Numbered from the stretch's first letter, positions 27,086-35,765 are shown. The stretch is 53,420 nt of DNA from Planctomycetota bacterium (GCA_022568135.1 JADFFQ010000022.1:1-53420); one strand, 5' to 3'. Made by a program: numbers and translations. Notes: generated by a model from the letters alone, not told the origin.

Positions 27086-28048
27086 ATGACCCTGAATCCA
27101 GTCCAACAGCTCGACATCTACGGGCCGGACCGCTGCAACACGCTCACTGTCGAGCAGGCTCGGCTGTTCTGCCGCCGCCTCGCCGGCCATCGTTACGAAA
27201 ACTTCTGCGTGCTCAGCAGCCTGATGCCCAAGGGCCTGCGCGACGATTTCGCCTCGGCCTACGCGTTTTGCCGCTGGGCCGACGATCTGGGCGACGAACT
27301 GGGCGACCGGAACCGTTCGCTTGGGTTGCTGGCCTGGTGGCGCCGCGAACTGAACCAGTGCTTCGCCGGCAATCCCCGCCACCCCGTGTTTATTGCCCTG
27401 GCACCCACCATCAAACGCCATGAGCTTCCCATCGAGCCGTTCGACAACTTGATTCGGGCCTTTGAGCAGGACCAGACCGTGCGACGATATGAGACGTGGA
27501 GGCAGTTGCTGGACTATTGCCGCCTGAGTGCCGATCCTGTCGGCCGTCTTGTGCTCATGATCGCCGGCGAACCGCGCACCGAGCAGCAGTTCGAGCTCAG
27601 TGACGCCGTCTGCACCGCATTGCAGTTGACCAATCATTGGCAGGACGTGCGCCGGGACATCGTTGATCGCGACCGCATCTATCTTCCACAGGAGTTGATC
27701 AAGACCAGCGACTTCGAGCCGCGGCTGCTGGCCACGGCCCGCCGCGGCTTCGCGCCCGACCATCATTTCCTTGATGAATCTCGCGAACTCATTCGCGACT
27801 GTGTTGAGCGAACGTGGCCGTTGTTCGAGAAAGGCGCCGAATTGATACCCATGCTCAGGCCACAGACCCGGCCGTTGGTGTGGCTCTTCCTCGCCGGCGG
27901 CCGGCGTGTTCTGCGTCTGATCGAATTATGGGGATATGAAACCGTCCTGCACCGCCCCAAGCTTTCCAAGGCGGCAAATCTGAGCTTTGTGATCAGGGCG
28001 AGGCTTGCCGCCGGTCTGGCCGGACATTTCGGAAGAGGACCCAGATGA
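27086..28048 (+). CDS. hpnC: Hydroxysqualene synthase HpnC
   Basis: HpnC converts presqualene diphosphate to hydroxysqualene in the three-gene bacterial squalene route (HpnD, HpnC, HpnE). The 320-residue product belongs to the squalene/phytoene synthase fold and has the first metal motif YAFCRWADDLGDE (about 59-71) and the second LTNHWQDVRRD (about 180-190). The tryptophan-containing second motif favours HpnC over carotenoid phytoene synthase, though a carotenoid role cannot be fully excluded. The start at 27086 has no SD. Its stop overlaps the hpnD start by four bases. HpnE is not in this window. Confidence 0.88.
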   Translation: MTLNPVQQLDIYGPDRCNTLTVEQARLFCRRLAGHRYENFCVLSSLMPKGLRDDFASAYAFCRWADDLGDELGDRNRSLGLLAWWRRELNQCFAGNPRHPVFIALAPTIKRHELPIEPFDNLIRAFEQDQTVRRYETWRQLLDYCRLSADPVGRLVLMIAGEPRTEQQFELSDAVCTALQLTNHWQDVRRDIVDRDRIYLPQELIKTSDFEPRLLATARRGFAPDHHFLDESRELIRDCVERTWPLFEKGAELIPMLRPQTRPLVWLFLAGGRRVLRLIELWGYETVLHRPKLSKAANLSFVIRARLAAGLAGHFGRGPR

Positions 28049-28962
28049 GCGCTATTGAAGGGCCGACGGTCTCAGAAGCCTCGCGCTACTGTCGCCGGAT
28101 CACGCGCCGCCGAGCACGCAATTTCTATTACGGCTTGAAGCTGGCACCGGAGCCGCAGCGCTCGGCGCTCTTTTCAATCTACGCGTGGATGCGGCGGGCA
28201 GACGACCTGGTGGACGGCGCCGACGACGACACCAGCCGTCGGCTGCGTAACATCGAAGCGTTTCGTTGCGCCACTGACGCGGCGCTGGCTGGTCAAATCG
28301 TTGATGACGATCCGCTCTGGGTCGCTCTCGCCGATACCGCGACCGGCTTCAATGTCCACCGCGAAGCCCTGTATGCGATGCTCGACGGGCAGATCGATGA
28401 CCTCATCGGCCGGCAATACCAAACATTCGATCATGTTCGCGAGTATTGCTATCGCGTGGCGTCCGCAGTTGGCCTGATCTGCATCGAAATCTGGGGATAT
28501 CGCGACCCCGTGGCCCGCGGACTTGCGGTCGATCGCGGAATCGCCTTCCAACTCACCAACATCCTGCGCGATTACAAGGAGGATTATGACTCGGGGCGCG
28601 TGTACCTGCCGGCTGAGGACTTCGCCCGCCACGATCTCACTCCATCGCAGGTGAGGCAATGGTCCGATCCGAGTCGCTGCCGGCAATTTATTCTGGAACA
28701 GGTCGAGCGGGCCAAGTCGTTTTACGTACGCTCGGCCTCGTTGGAGGGGTTGATCACACCATCATGCCGGCCGGCGCTGTGGGCCATGACGTCGATCTAC
28801 CGCTCATTGTTGCGAAAGGTCCAGCGGGCGCCACAGCGAATCATCGTTGGTCGAAGGCTGCGTTTGAGTCCCCTGCGAAAGGGGGCCATCGCCCTGCGTG
28901 CCCGCTGCTTGGCCATTCATAATAATTCACCTCCGCCAGAATCGTGCGTGACCAAGACATGA
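28045..28962 (+). CDS. hpnD: Presqualene diphosphate synthase HpnD
   Basis: HpnD condenses two farnesyl diphosphates to presqualene diphosphate. The 305-residue product has the aspartate-rich motifs MRRADDLVDG (about 49-58) and LTNILRDYKEDYDSGRVYLP (about 170-190), with the YCYRVASAVGLICIEIWGY segment of the trans-prenyl synthase fold. GAGGA lies seven bases before ATG 28045. It is the second gene of a coupled pair with hpnC. The final 20 residues are unconserved and end near a two-unit GCCTCAT repeat (29006-29019). Confidence 0.9.
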   Translation: MSAIEGPTVSEASRYCRRITRRRARNFYYGLKLAPEPQRSALFSIYAWMRRADDLVDGADDDTSRRLRNIEAFRCATDAALAGQIVDDDPLWVALADTATGFNVHREALYAMLDGQIDDLIGRQYQTFDHVREYCYRVASAVGLICIEIWGYRDPVARGLAVDRGIAFQLTNILRDYKEDYDSGRVYLPAEDFARHDLTPSQVRQWSDPSRCRQFILEQVERAKSFYVRSASLEGLITPSCRPALWAMTSIYRSLLRKVQRAPQRIIVGRRLRLSPLRKGAIALRARCLAIHNNSPPPESCVTKT

Positions 28963-29062
28963 GGCAAGCTCGCATCCGCCTGGCAGCTCAACGTGTCTGC
29001 CGAATGCCTCATGCCTCATGCGTCGCTTCATTTGCCGGTGGTTCTTGTCGGCGTTCGCGAAG

Positions 29063-29148
29063 TGCCCAGGAGAGGACTCGAACCTCCACGGGATATTACT
29101 CCCACCAGCACCTCAAGCTGGCGCGTCTGCCAATTCCGCCACCTGGGC
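29063..29148 (-). tRNA. tRNA-Leu (anticodon GAG)
   Basis: The minus strand folds as a class II tRNA. It has an acceptor stem GCCCAGG/CCTGGGC with discriminator A, a D arm GGCGGAATTGGCAGACGC, an anticodon arm CCAGC-TTGAGGT-GCTGG with GAG at the centre, a long variable arm (GGGA-GTAATA-TCCC) and a T arm with TTCGAGT. Length is 86 bases and CCA is not encoded. It reads CUU/CUC codons. Confidence 0.95.
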
Positions 29149-29243
29149 GGTGGTGAATGTGCCCAGTATAGTCCGGCGGTGAGGCGTGTCGAGACGGCGC
29201 CCGGCCTGGCGCTAGGCAGCCCGCGCGAAGCCGCAAGCGGGCT

Positions 29244-29951
29244 ATGATCTTTTCCATGGCACCCGAGACGCTGCGCATCAACGAAGTCTTCTTCTCGATC
29301 CAGGGCGAATCAACCTGGGCGGGATGTCCTTGCGCGTTCGTCCGACTAACCGGCTGTCACCTGCGGTGCAACTATTGCGACACGGAGTATGCCTTCACGG
29401 CTGGCGCGACCAGATCCATTAATGACATCATCGACGAGGTCTGCTCGCATCCGACTGATCTGGTCGAGGTCACAGGCGGCGAACCGTTGCTCCAGAAGCC
29501 GGTACAGACGCTTATCGCGCGCCTGTGCGACCTCGGCAAAACGGTGCTCATTGAGACCTCCGGAGCCTGCGACATCAGCGTGCTCGATCCACGGGCCATC
29601 CGCATCATCGACCTCAAAACCCCGGGCAGCGGCGAGGTCGATCACAACCTGTTGACCAACCTTGACCACCTGACCAAGCGCGACGAAGTGAAGTTCGTCA
29701 TCACTGACCGGGCCGACTACGAGTGGGCAAAATCGGTCATCGCCCGGCACCGTTTGCCACAGCGCTGCGGGGCGGTGCTGATGTCGGCGGTGTGCGAGCA
29801 GACGCCGGGCGCACAGATCGCCGGCTGCGACGGGCTCGATCTTCAAACCCTGGCCGAATGGATTCTCAAAGACCCGCCCAAAGGCGGGCCGGTGCGGCTA
29901 CAAACCCAACTACACAAGCTGATCTGGGGCATCGGGGCCCGCGGGGTGTAG
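29244..29951 (+). CDS. queE: 7-carboxy-7-deazaguanine synthase QueE
   Basis: QueE is a radical-SAM enzyme that contracts 6-carboxytetrahydropterin to 7-carboxy-7-deazaguanine in queuosine synthesis. The 235-residue product has RINEVFFSIQGES at the start and the cluster motif with the three-three-two spacing variant Cys38, Cys42, Cys45 (GCHLRCNYCDTEYAF). It also has EVTGGEPLLQ and ETSG, all typical. ATG 29256 (MAPETLRINE) is an equally good start; neither has an SD. It is followed by an EamA transporter and queD, and 95 bases of spacer separate it from the divergent tRNA-Leu. QueC is not in the window. Confidence 0.95.
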   Translation: MIFSMAPETLRINEVFFSIQGESTWAGCPCAFVRLTGCHLRCNYCDTEYAFTAGATRSINDIIDEVCSHPTDLVEVTGGEPLLQKPVQTLIARLCDLGKTVLIETSGACDISVLDPRAIRIIDLKTPGSGEVDHNLLTNLDHLTKRDEVKFVITDRADYEWAKSVIARHRLPQRCGAVLMSAVCEQTPGAQIAGCDGLDLQTLAEWILKDPPKGGPVRLQTQLHKLIWGIGARGV

Positions 29952-30001
29952 GCTCCGGGAGTTGGCGAGTTGTGCCGAGCCAGGCTATACCAGTTGGGCA
30001 G

Positions 30002-30973
30002 ATGACCAGATCGTTCCCCCCCGCCGCCGTTGGCTTCATCAGCATCGTCCTCACCCTGCTCGCCTGGTCCAGCGTTCCGCTGTTTCTCAAACACTTTGCG
30101 GCGTCGATCGACGCCTGGACTTCCAACGGATGGCGTTACGGGTTTGCGGCGCTGCTCTGGGCGCCGGTGCTGGTGGTCGCCGGATACCGCCGCCGGCTTC
30201 CTGCCGGGCTGTGGCGGGCGGCGCTGGTTCCCAGCATCATCAACGGCGCGGGGCAGGTGTGCTTTACATTGGCGCATTACAAGATCGACCCGGGGCTGCT
30301 CACGTTCGGCTTGCGCAGTCAGTTGCTCTTCGCCGCTGTGGGCGCGTACATGCTGTTCCCGATGGAGCGGCCCATCATCCGGTCGCGCCGCTTTCTGCTT
30401 GGCGTAGTGGTGGTCACCGGGGGCACCGCCGGGGCCGTGCTCCTTGGCCGCCAACCCGTCGTCGGGGCACACGCCGCCGGCGTTATCCTGTCTGTGGGCA
30501 GTGGGTTTCTGTTTGGGGCCTACGGGTTGGCGGTGCGCAAATATATGCACCAGGTGAACCCGGTCATCGCCTTCGCCGCCATCAGCCAGTACACAGCCGC
30601 GGCGATGGTTGCGTTGATGCTGATCCGAGGCGAATCCTTCGGCCTGATGGCGCTGGCGCTCCCCAGCAGCCAGTTCGTATTGCTGTTGGTGTCGGCCGTC
30701 ATCGGGATCGCGCTTGGCCACGTCCTGTACTACACCAGCATCGCACGCCTGGGTGTCGCGGTGTCATCCGGCGTACTGCAATTGCACCCGTTCGGGGTAG
30801 CGGTGGCGTCATTCCTTCTTTTCCAAGAGATCCTGACGCCGGCTCAGTGGATCAGCGGCAGCATCGCGCTCGCGGGTGCCGGGTTGATGGTCGCGGCTCA
30901 AGCGCGGGTGAGCCGGGCTGAACATATCGATCTCGCGGATCGGGCGATCGCCCAGGGCAAGGGCGGGTCGTGA
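30002..30973 (+). CDS. EamA/DMT-superfamily transporter
   Basis: The 323-residue product has about ten hydrophobic segments in two similar halves, as in the drug/metabolite transporter superfamily. Markers are LLAWSSVPLFLKHFAASID in the first helix region and YYTSIARLGVAVSSGVLQLH near the end, which matches the second EamA repeat. The open frame extends into queE sequence, so the start is placed at ATG 30002, which begins just before the first span. It lies between queE and queD on the same strand, 50 bases after queE. That position suggests a substrate related to queuosine precursors or folate-like pterins, but this is inference; the family exports or imports very varied metabolites. Confidence 0.85.
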   Translation: MTRSFPPAAVGFISIVLTLLAWSSVPLFLKHFAASIDAWTSNGWRYGFAALLWAPVLVVAGYRRRLPAGLWRAALVPSIINGAGQVCFTLAHYKIDPGLLTFGLRSQLLFAAVGAYMLFPMERPIIRSRRFLLGVVVVTGGTAGAVLLGRQPVVGAHAAGVILSVGSGFLFGAYGLAVRKYMHQVNPVIAFAAISQYTAAAMVALMLIRGESFGLMALALPSSQFVLLLVSAVIGIALGHVLYYTSIARLGVAVSSGVLQLHPFGVAVASFLLFQEILTPAQWISGSIALAGAGLMVAAQARVSRAEHIDLADRAIAQGKGGS

Positions 30974-31012
30974 GCCGCCTTGCCCGTGGCAGCTACACTA
31001 AACCTCGATTCC

Positions 31013-31047
31013 TAATCCCTAACCCCTAACTCCTGACCCCTTCCTCC
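31013..31047 (+). repeat. Heptamer array F (TAACCCC / TGACCCC units)
   Basis: TAATCCC, TAACCCC, TAACTCC, TGACCCC and the degenerate TTCCTCC follow in perfect register, ending one base before the queD ATG. The units match array B. All but the last contain TAA or TGA on the plus strand. Confidence 0.9.
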
Positions 31048-31048
31048 C

Positions 31049-31435
31049 ATGCACGTTCGGCTGGTCAAATCGTTTGGCTTTGAAGCGGCGCATTGGCTGC
31101 CGACGTTCCCTGAGGGGCACAAATGCCGCCGGATGCACGGCCACTCCTTCCGGGTGGATGTCGTGGTGGAAGGTCAGGTCTCGCAAGACAAGGGATACCT
31201 CATCGACTATGGCAAGATCGAGGAGGCGGTGAAGCCGCTACGGCAGCAGCTAGACCATCAATGCCTCAATGAAGTCCGAGGCCTGGAGAATCCCACCAGC
31301 GAGATTCTGGCTCAATGGATTTGGGATCATCTCCAGCCCCAACTGCCGTTGCTTGCTGAGATCGCCGTCCACGAGACGTGCAGCGCCCGATGCGTCTACC
31401 GCGGCCCCGCCTCGGCGGATCTGCCTTTGGCATGA
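31049..31435 (+). CDS. queD: 6-carboxy-5,6,7,8-tetrahydropterin synthase QueD
   Basis: QueD converts dihydroneopterin triphosphate to 6-carboxytetrahydropterin, the substrate of QueE. The 128-residue product has the zinc ligands His15 (FEAAHWL), His30 and His32 (MHGHSF), the catalytic Cys26 (HKCRRMHGH) and Asp69-His70 (LDHQCLN), with HETCSARCVY at the end. Length and motifs fit the short bacterial QueD group. The start ATG 31049 follows a C-rich heptamer array and has no SD; the leader CCTTCCTCCC is in fact complementary in character to an SD. It is convergent with the exported protein gene ending at 31498. Confidence 0.95.
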   Translation: MHVRLVKSFGFEAAHWLPTFPEGHKCRRMHGHSFRVDVVVEGQVSQDKGYLIDYGKIEEAVKPLRQQLDHQCLNEVRGLENPTSEILAQWIWDHLQPQLPLLAEIAVHETCSARCVYRGPASADLPLA

Positions 31436-31497
31436 TCGCCTGCGGAGACCTTTCGGTCGCGGCTCGGAACGGTCGCTCCAGTTGCTTCGCAACCGCT

Positions 31498-33810
31498 CTA
31501 GAAGCAGGTGCCACAGGGGTTGCCACCGGCCACCGAGCACCACTCGGCCAGCAGCTTCGCCAGGTCGAACGCATCAACGCAACCATCCGGCACATTGGCC
31601 ACACCGGAGATGTCCGCGACGGCGAGATTCGCGGGGCTACAGTTCTCGCAAGGCGGGCTCGGCGGGTTCGGGTCATTGACGCCGGAGCACCACGCGCCGA
31701 GCATGGCCCCGAGGTCAAAGGCGTCAACGCATCCATCAGGCGCACCGCCTGGGCCGGTGATGTCGGAGGTGGTCGGCGGCTCGCACACGACCTCGCTCAC
31801 CGTGAAGTCGTCCACCGCGGCCTCGACCAAGGAGCCTGAGCCCTCGTCGGAGGCGATGAACCGCACGCGCACTTGCGCGGTGGGCAGAACAAAGTCCGTC
31901 ACATTGAACGCGTGGAAGAACCATCCGCCGGAGGTCTGCGGACCGCTTGGGCCGACGATCTCGACGTTGGTCCAGGTTGATCCGTTGTCGTTGGAGACAT
32001 CGACGACGAAGACATCAGCGTTGGGGGTGCCTCCGGTGCTGTTGGAATACCACCGCCAGTAGCCGATTCGGGCCTCCGGCATCGCCGAGAGGTCGATGGT
32101 CGGCGTCATAAGCGTGGTTTGCCCGCCGTCCACGTCGTTGGCACCCAGGGGCCCGCCGAGCGAGCCCTGGCCGGTGACGAAGCACATCGTTCCGGGGGTG
32201 GGGGTGTGATCGTCTTCGGGTTGAGCAGCGGTGCCGACCGGATCGACGCGCTCCCAGATGCCGGTGACCGCGTTGTCACCCGGCGCGCCGACCACCCACC
32301 CGGTGTCCGCCTCCAGGTCGTCTTGCGACTGCACAATGATCCCGTCGGCGGAGAGAACGCTGAATGTCTCGCCGGGCGCGCTGGGGGGATCGGTGAACGT
32401 TGCGCCGCTGGTCGCTTGGGCGCTGACGTAGTACAACACCTCGAGGCCGCACTCGATCACCGGGAAGACCGCATCGTACACATTGCGGGAGATCTGCTGC
32501 ATCGCGATCGTCACGAATCCCTGGCCGATGTCGTAGTGCAGCAGTCCCGTGCCGCGCTGTGCGGTCGCGCCGCAGATGCCCGCCACCTCCACTCGGACCG
32601 CCGTACCACCCTGCGGATCAATCAACGCCGGCCGGCCCTGGGGGTAGGCGAAGGTCAGGGCGCCGGCACCCAGGGCGTCCGCGGGGTCCAGGACAAACAG
32701 GCCGCGATTGATGTCGCTGACGATGACCGTCCCACTGGGAAAGAACGGATACACGCTCCAAGCGCCGTCGAAGCCGCCGCCGTCATTCTCCGGATACGTA
32801 TCGAACCACCCGACCTGGACCGGGTTCACCGGATCATCGGCGCAGAAGATGCGTAGCCCGGCGTGGTACTCGGCCTCGTAGATGAACCCGTCGCGGACGT
32901 ACAGATTGTGATCGGTGGCTGACACGCCGGAGCTGTAGGTGTTCACGAGCAGCGGATTGGACAGGTTGGTCACGTCGAAGATCACGGTCTCGTTGACGCC
33001 GTCGGCTTCGTCATCGAGGTACAGGTACTGCCGATCGTCGCTCAACCAGCACTGGTGGCAGTAGCTGAGGTTTGGGTAAGTCGTGCGCGAAAGGCGGAAC
33101 ATGTTGGACTTGTTCGTGACATCGTAGATATCCAAGCCGGTGCCGCCGTTGGCACAGAAGGCGATCTGCTTCCCGGCGTAGGGGCCGGCGGTGTAGGTGA
33201 CGATCTGGGCGTCGTGAACATTGACGCCTTGCGAGCTGGGTACCTGCCCGGCCAACGTCGGATTCGCGGGGTCCGACAGATCAAAGGCGACGAGGCGCCC
33301 GCCGTTGATGTTCGCGCCGCACAGGTAGAGGAATCCGCTGTCGGCGTCGATGGCGACGTTGTGACTTGCGGCAAGGCCGCCTTTGGTCACCTGTCCAACC
33401 AGTGTCACGTTGCCGTTGTCAACGTCGGACAGGTCGATGATGTCCATACCGCCGCCGCATTCGTTGACCACATAGCAGTAGTCGCCATAGACCTTGACGT
33501 CCCCCCAGAGGCAGTTGCTATGGGTAACCTGCCCGACGATGACCGGACTGGTGGGCGTGGTGATCTCAACGACGACCAGCGCGTTGCGAACCCCCATCAG
33601 GGCATATTCACGCCCCGAAGGCGAGGTGTAGCCCCAGCAATCGTTGGCGCTGGTGGGGTTGCTGGGGAAACCGCTGAGAGGGATCTGGCTGAGGAGATTC
33701 ACCTTGTCGGAAGTAAACTGAGCACCCGCTTGGGCGAGTCCGAGCCCGGCCGCTGCCAGCGATGCCACCACAAAGCGGCCCATCACCAATCGTGACCTAA
33801 TGCTTCCCAT
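31498..33810 (-). CDS. Exported choice-of-anchor-B protein with Gly-Cys-type dockerin-like tail
   Basis: The 770-residue product has a signal peptide (VVASLAAAGLGLAQAGA-Q). A choice-of-anchor-B propeller fills residues 30-380 (NDCWGYTSPSGREYALMGV, SHNVAIDADSGFLYLCG, NVHDAQIVTY, SDDRQYLYLDDEAD), a domain that repeats G-x-x-V-V-E-I/D-x-x-P-P. A middle beta-rich part (about 390-650) includes a jelly-roll-like domain (RIGYWRWYSNSTG). The C-terminus has two loops with the core PDGCVDAFDLAKLLAEWC, the second near the end before NPCGTCF. This Gly-Cys variant differs from the DLLxLLxxWG loops of the other exported proteins here. The function is unknown; cell-surface display is likely. Confidence 0.87.
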   Translation of the reverse strand: MGSIRSRLVMGRFVVASLAAAGLGLAQAGAQFTSDKVNLLSQIPLSGFPSNPTSANDCWGYTSPSGREYALMGVRNALVVVEITTPTSPVIVGQVTHSNCLWGDVKVYGDYCYVVNECGGGMDIIDLSDVDNGNVTLVGQVTKGGLAASHNVAIDADSGFLYLCGANINGGRLVAFDLSDPANPTLAGQVPSSQGVNVHDAQIVTYTAGPYAGKQIAFCANGGTGLDIYDVTNKSNMFRLSRTTYPNLSYCHQCWLSDDRQYLYLDDEADGVNETVIFDVTNLSNPLLVNTYSSGVSATDHNLYVRDGFIYEAEYHAGLRIFCADDPVNPVQVGWFDTYPENDGGGFDGAWSVYPFFPSGTVIVSDINRGLFVLDPADALGAGALTFAYPQGRPALIDPQGGTAVRVEVAGICGATAQRGTGLLHYDIGQGFVTIAMQQISRNVYDAVFPVIECGLEVLYYVSAQATSGATFTDPPSAPGETFSVLSADGIIVQSQDDLEADTGWVVGAPGDNAVTGIWERVDPVGTAAQPEDDHTPTPGTMCFVTGQGSLGGPLGANDVDGGQTTLMTPTIDLSAMPEARIGYWRWYSNSTGGTPNADVFVVDVSNDNGSTWTNVEIVGPSGPQTSGGWFFHAFNVTDFVLPTAQVRVRFIASDEGSGSLVEAAVDDFTVSEVVCEPPTTSDITGPGGAPDGCVDAFDLGAMLGAWCSGVNDPNPPSPPCENCSPANLAVADISGVANVPDGCVDAFDLAKLLAEWCSVAGGNPCGTCF

Positions 33811-34190
33811 AATCGGATCTCATCAAGAAGTGCCCCGATCGCGCAGTATACACGCATAGACGGCAAACGCGAGCAAATTCCGTCGCAGAATCCGGCTGCC
33901 GGCGCCGGCCAGGGCCCTGAAGCCCATTGCCCGCTTGCAGCGTTTCGGCGATCCGCGAACATCTCGGCGTCGTTCAGGTGCGGATTCCGAAGCGCCGATA
34001 GGTGGAGGGTGAGCAGGGCGGGAGGCCGGTCGCCTGGGCGATCGTCCGATCGACCGGGGGCCGCTCAGTCGTCGCGGATCACCTCCTCGTCCAACAAGTC
34101 GCAGGTTCTTGTACCCTACGCCCCGCTGATTCGACCCTCCATGCGTCGCGGGGCCACGCGGGTGCTGAGCCGTTGCTGAAAGAGGGTCAC
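33811..34190. other. Divergent spacer between exported-protein and antiporter genes
   Basis: The 380 bases separate two divergent genes and should hold both promoters. No convincing -35/-10 pair was picked out. The frame of the antiporter is open from 34002, but that part has no membrane-protein character and is not taken as coding. Confidence 0.45.
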
Positions 34191-35705
34191 ATGAGCACAC
34201 ACATGACGGCCGAGATGCCCGAAGCGATTCGCCAGTCATCCCCTCCGCGCCTCAGCGCGTTGAGCTGGTTGGCCATCGCGGGTGGATGCCTGGTCGTCGG
34301 TCTGCTGATCTTCATGTCGCTGAACCATCACGGACCGGCGCATGAGGCGCATCCCGAAGCACCCCCCTGGTGGGGCCTGGGCATTCTGCCGTTCGTAGGG
34401 ATGCTCGGCTGTATCGCCGTCTTGCCGCTCCTGCCGTGGACCCATCATTGGTGGGAGAACAACCGCAATCGGCTCGGCGTCGCCTTGGGGTTCTCAGCTC
34501 TGACATTGGTGTACTACCTGAGTTTCTTCGGCCCGGAGAAGATCCCGACTGTGCTCGAACACGCCATTGTCGTTGAGTACATCCCGTTCATCGTCTTGCT
34601 GTTTTGTTTGTATGTGATCAGCGGTGGCATCTCTCTGGAGGGCGACTTGGCGGCCCGACCGCTGACCAACACCACGTTCCTGGCCGTCGGCGCTCTGATC
34701 GCCAGCTTCATCGGGACAACCGGCGCCAGCATGTTGCTGATTCGCCCATTGCTCCAGACCAACTCCGAGCGGAAGCACGTCATCCACACGGTGATCTTCT
34801 TCATCTTCCTGGTGAGCAACGTCGGCGGCACCTTGCTGCCGATCGGCGATCCGCCGCTGTTTCTGGGGTATCTCTTCGGCGTGCCGTTTCTCTGGACCAT
34901 GGGTCTGTGGGCACCGTGGGCGGTCTGTTGCGTGATCCTGCTGGTCATCTACTTTATCTGGGACTCCAAGGCGTACAAGAAGGAAACGCCAGCCGACATT
35001 CGCCTCGACGAGACACAAAAGCAGCCACTGCGACTCACCGGCTGGATCAATCTGCTGATCCTGGGCGGTGTGGTCGCCTGTGTGGCTCTGGTCGATCCAA
35101 ACAAAGACATTCCAGGCACAACATTCACGCCCTTTCCATTCATGCGAGAGCTGTTGATGCTGGGGTTGGTTGCGCTGTCGCTCTGGATGACGCCACAAGG
35201 CGTGCGGGCGTACAACAAATTCAACTACGCCGCGATCCTCGAGGTGGCGGCGCTGTTCGTCGGCATCTTTATCACCATGCAGGTGGCGATCGAATACCTC
35301 AAAGCACAAGGTGCGCATCTTGGTATCGACACGCCCTGGAAGTTCTTCTGGGCGACCGGCTCGCTCTCAAGTTTCCTGGATAACGCACCCACCTATGTCG
35401 TGTTTTTCGAGACCGCCAAGGCGCTGCCCCAAGGCGCCGACGCCGAGATGGTGGACCTCGGCCGGCGAGGGGCGATCAACGCCGCCTATCTCACCGGCAT
35501 CAGCCTCGGCGCCGTGTTCATGGGGGCGATGACCTACATCGGCAACGGTCCCAACTTCATGGTCAAGGCCATTGTCGAGCAGACCGGCCTCAAGATGCCA
35601 AGCTTCTTCGGCTACATGTTCAAGTATAGCTTGCCGATCCTCGTTCCCGTGTTCATCATCATTATGCTGCTGTTCCTGTTACCCGGATCACCGTTCACGC
35701 TATGA
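34191..35705 (+). CDS. NhaD-like Na+/H+ antiporter (ion transporter superfamily)
   Basis: The start is ATG 34191, after AGAGGG. The 504-residue product is polytopic, with about 12 hydrophobic segments, and shows ion-transporter-superfamily features: GTTGASMLLIRPLL near residue 180, FIFLVSNVGGTLLPIGDPPL near 210-230, and SSFLDNAPTYVVFF followed by ISLGAVFMGAMTYIGNGPNF in the second half. These resemble NhaD and related sodium or dicarboxylate carriers. The DNAPT and IGDPP motifs favour the NhaD-type antiporter over citrate carriers, but the ion is inferred. It is followed after 60 bases by a universal stress protein gene, a pairing that suggests regulation by nucleotide-binding UspA domains. 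Confidence 0.85.
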   Translation: MSTHMTAEMPEAIRQSSPPRLSALSWLAIAGGCLVVGLLIFMSLNHHGPAHEAHPEAPPWWGLGILPFVGMLGCIAVLPLLPWTHHWWENNRNRLGVALGFSALTLVYYLSFFGPEKIPTVLEHAIVVEYIPFIVLLFCLYVISGGISLEGDLAARPLTNTTFLAVGALIASFIGTTGASMLLIRPLLQTNSERKHVIHTVIFFIFLVSNVGGTLLPIGDPPLFLGYLFGVPFLWTMGLWAPWAVCCVILLVIYFIWDSKAYKKETPADIRLDETQKQPLRLTGWINLLILGGVVACVALVDPNKDIPGTTFTPFPFMRELLMLGLVALSLWMTPQGVRAYNKFNYAAILEVAALFVGIFITMQVAIEYLKAQGAHLGIDTPWKFFWATGSLSSFLDNAPTYVVFFETAKALPQGADAEMVDLGRRGAINAAYLTGISLGAVFMGAMTYIGNGPNFMVKAIVEQTGLKMPSFFGYMFKYSLPILVPVFIIIMLLFLLPGSPFTL

Positions 35706-35765
35706 CCGAGCCGAGGATGGCGATGACCCGTTGTCAGGAGCGAGAATGGTGCGGAGGCAAGTGAG

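Noticed and set aside
26960..27766. 268-codon minus-strand frame opposite hpnC
   Set aside because: hpnC motifs on the plus strand are unambiguous; the opposite frame has no recognisable features.
29149..29243. preQ1 riboswitch before queE
   Set aside because: No preQ1 aptamer pattern (such as CTAG...AAAAAACTA) could be found in the 95-base spacer.
34002..34190. Upstream extension of the antiporter gene
   Set aside because: The extra 63 codons lack membrane character and the SD fits ATG 34191.
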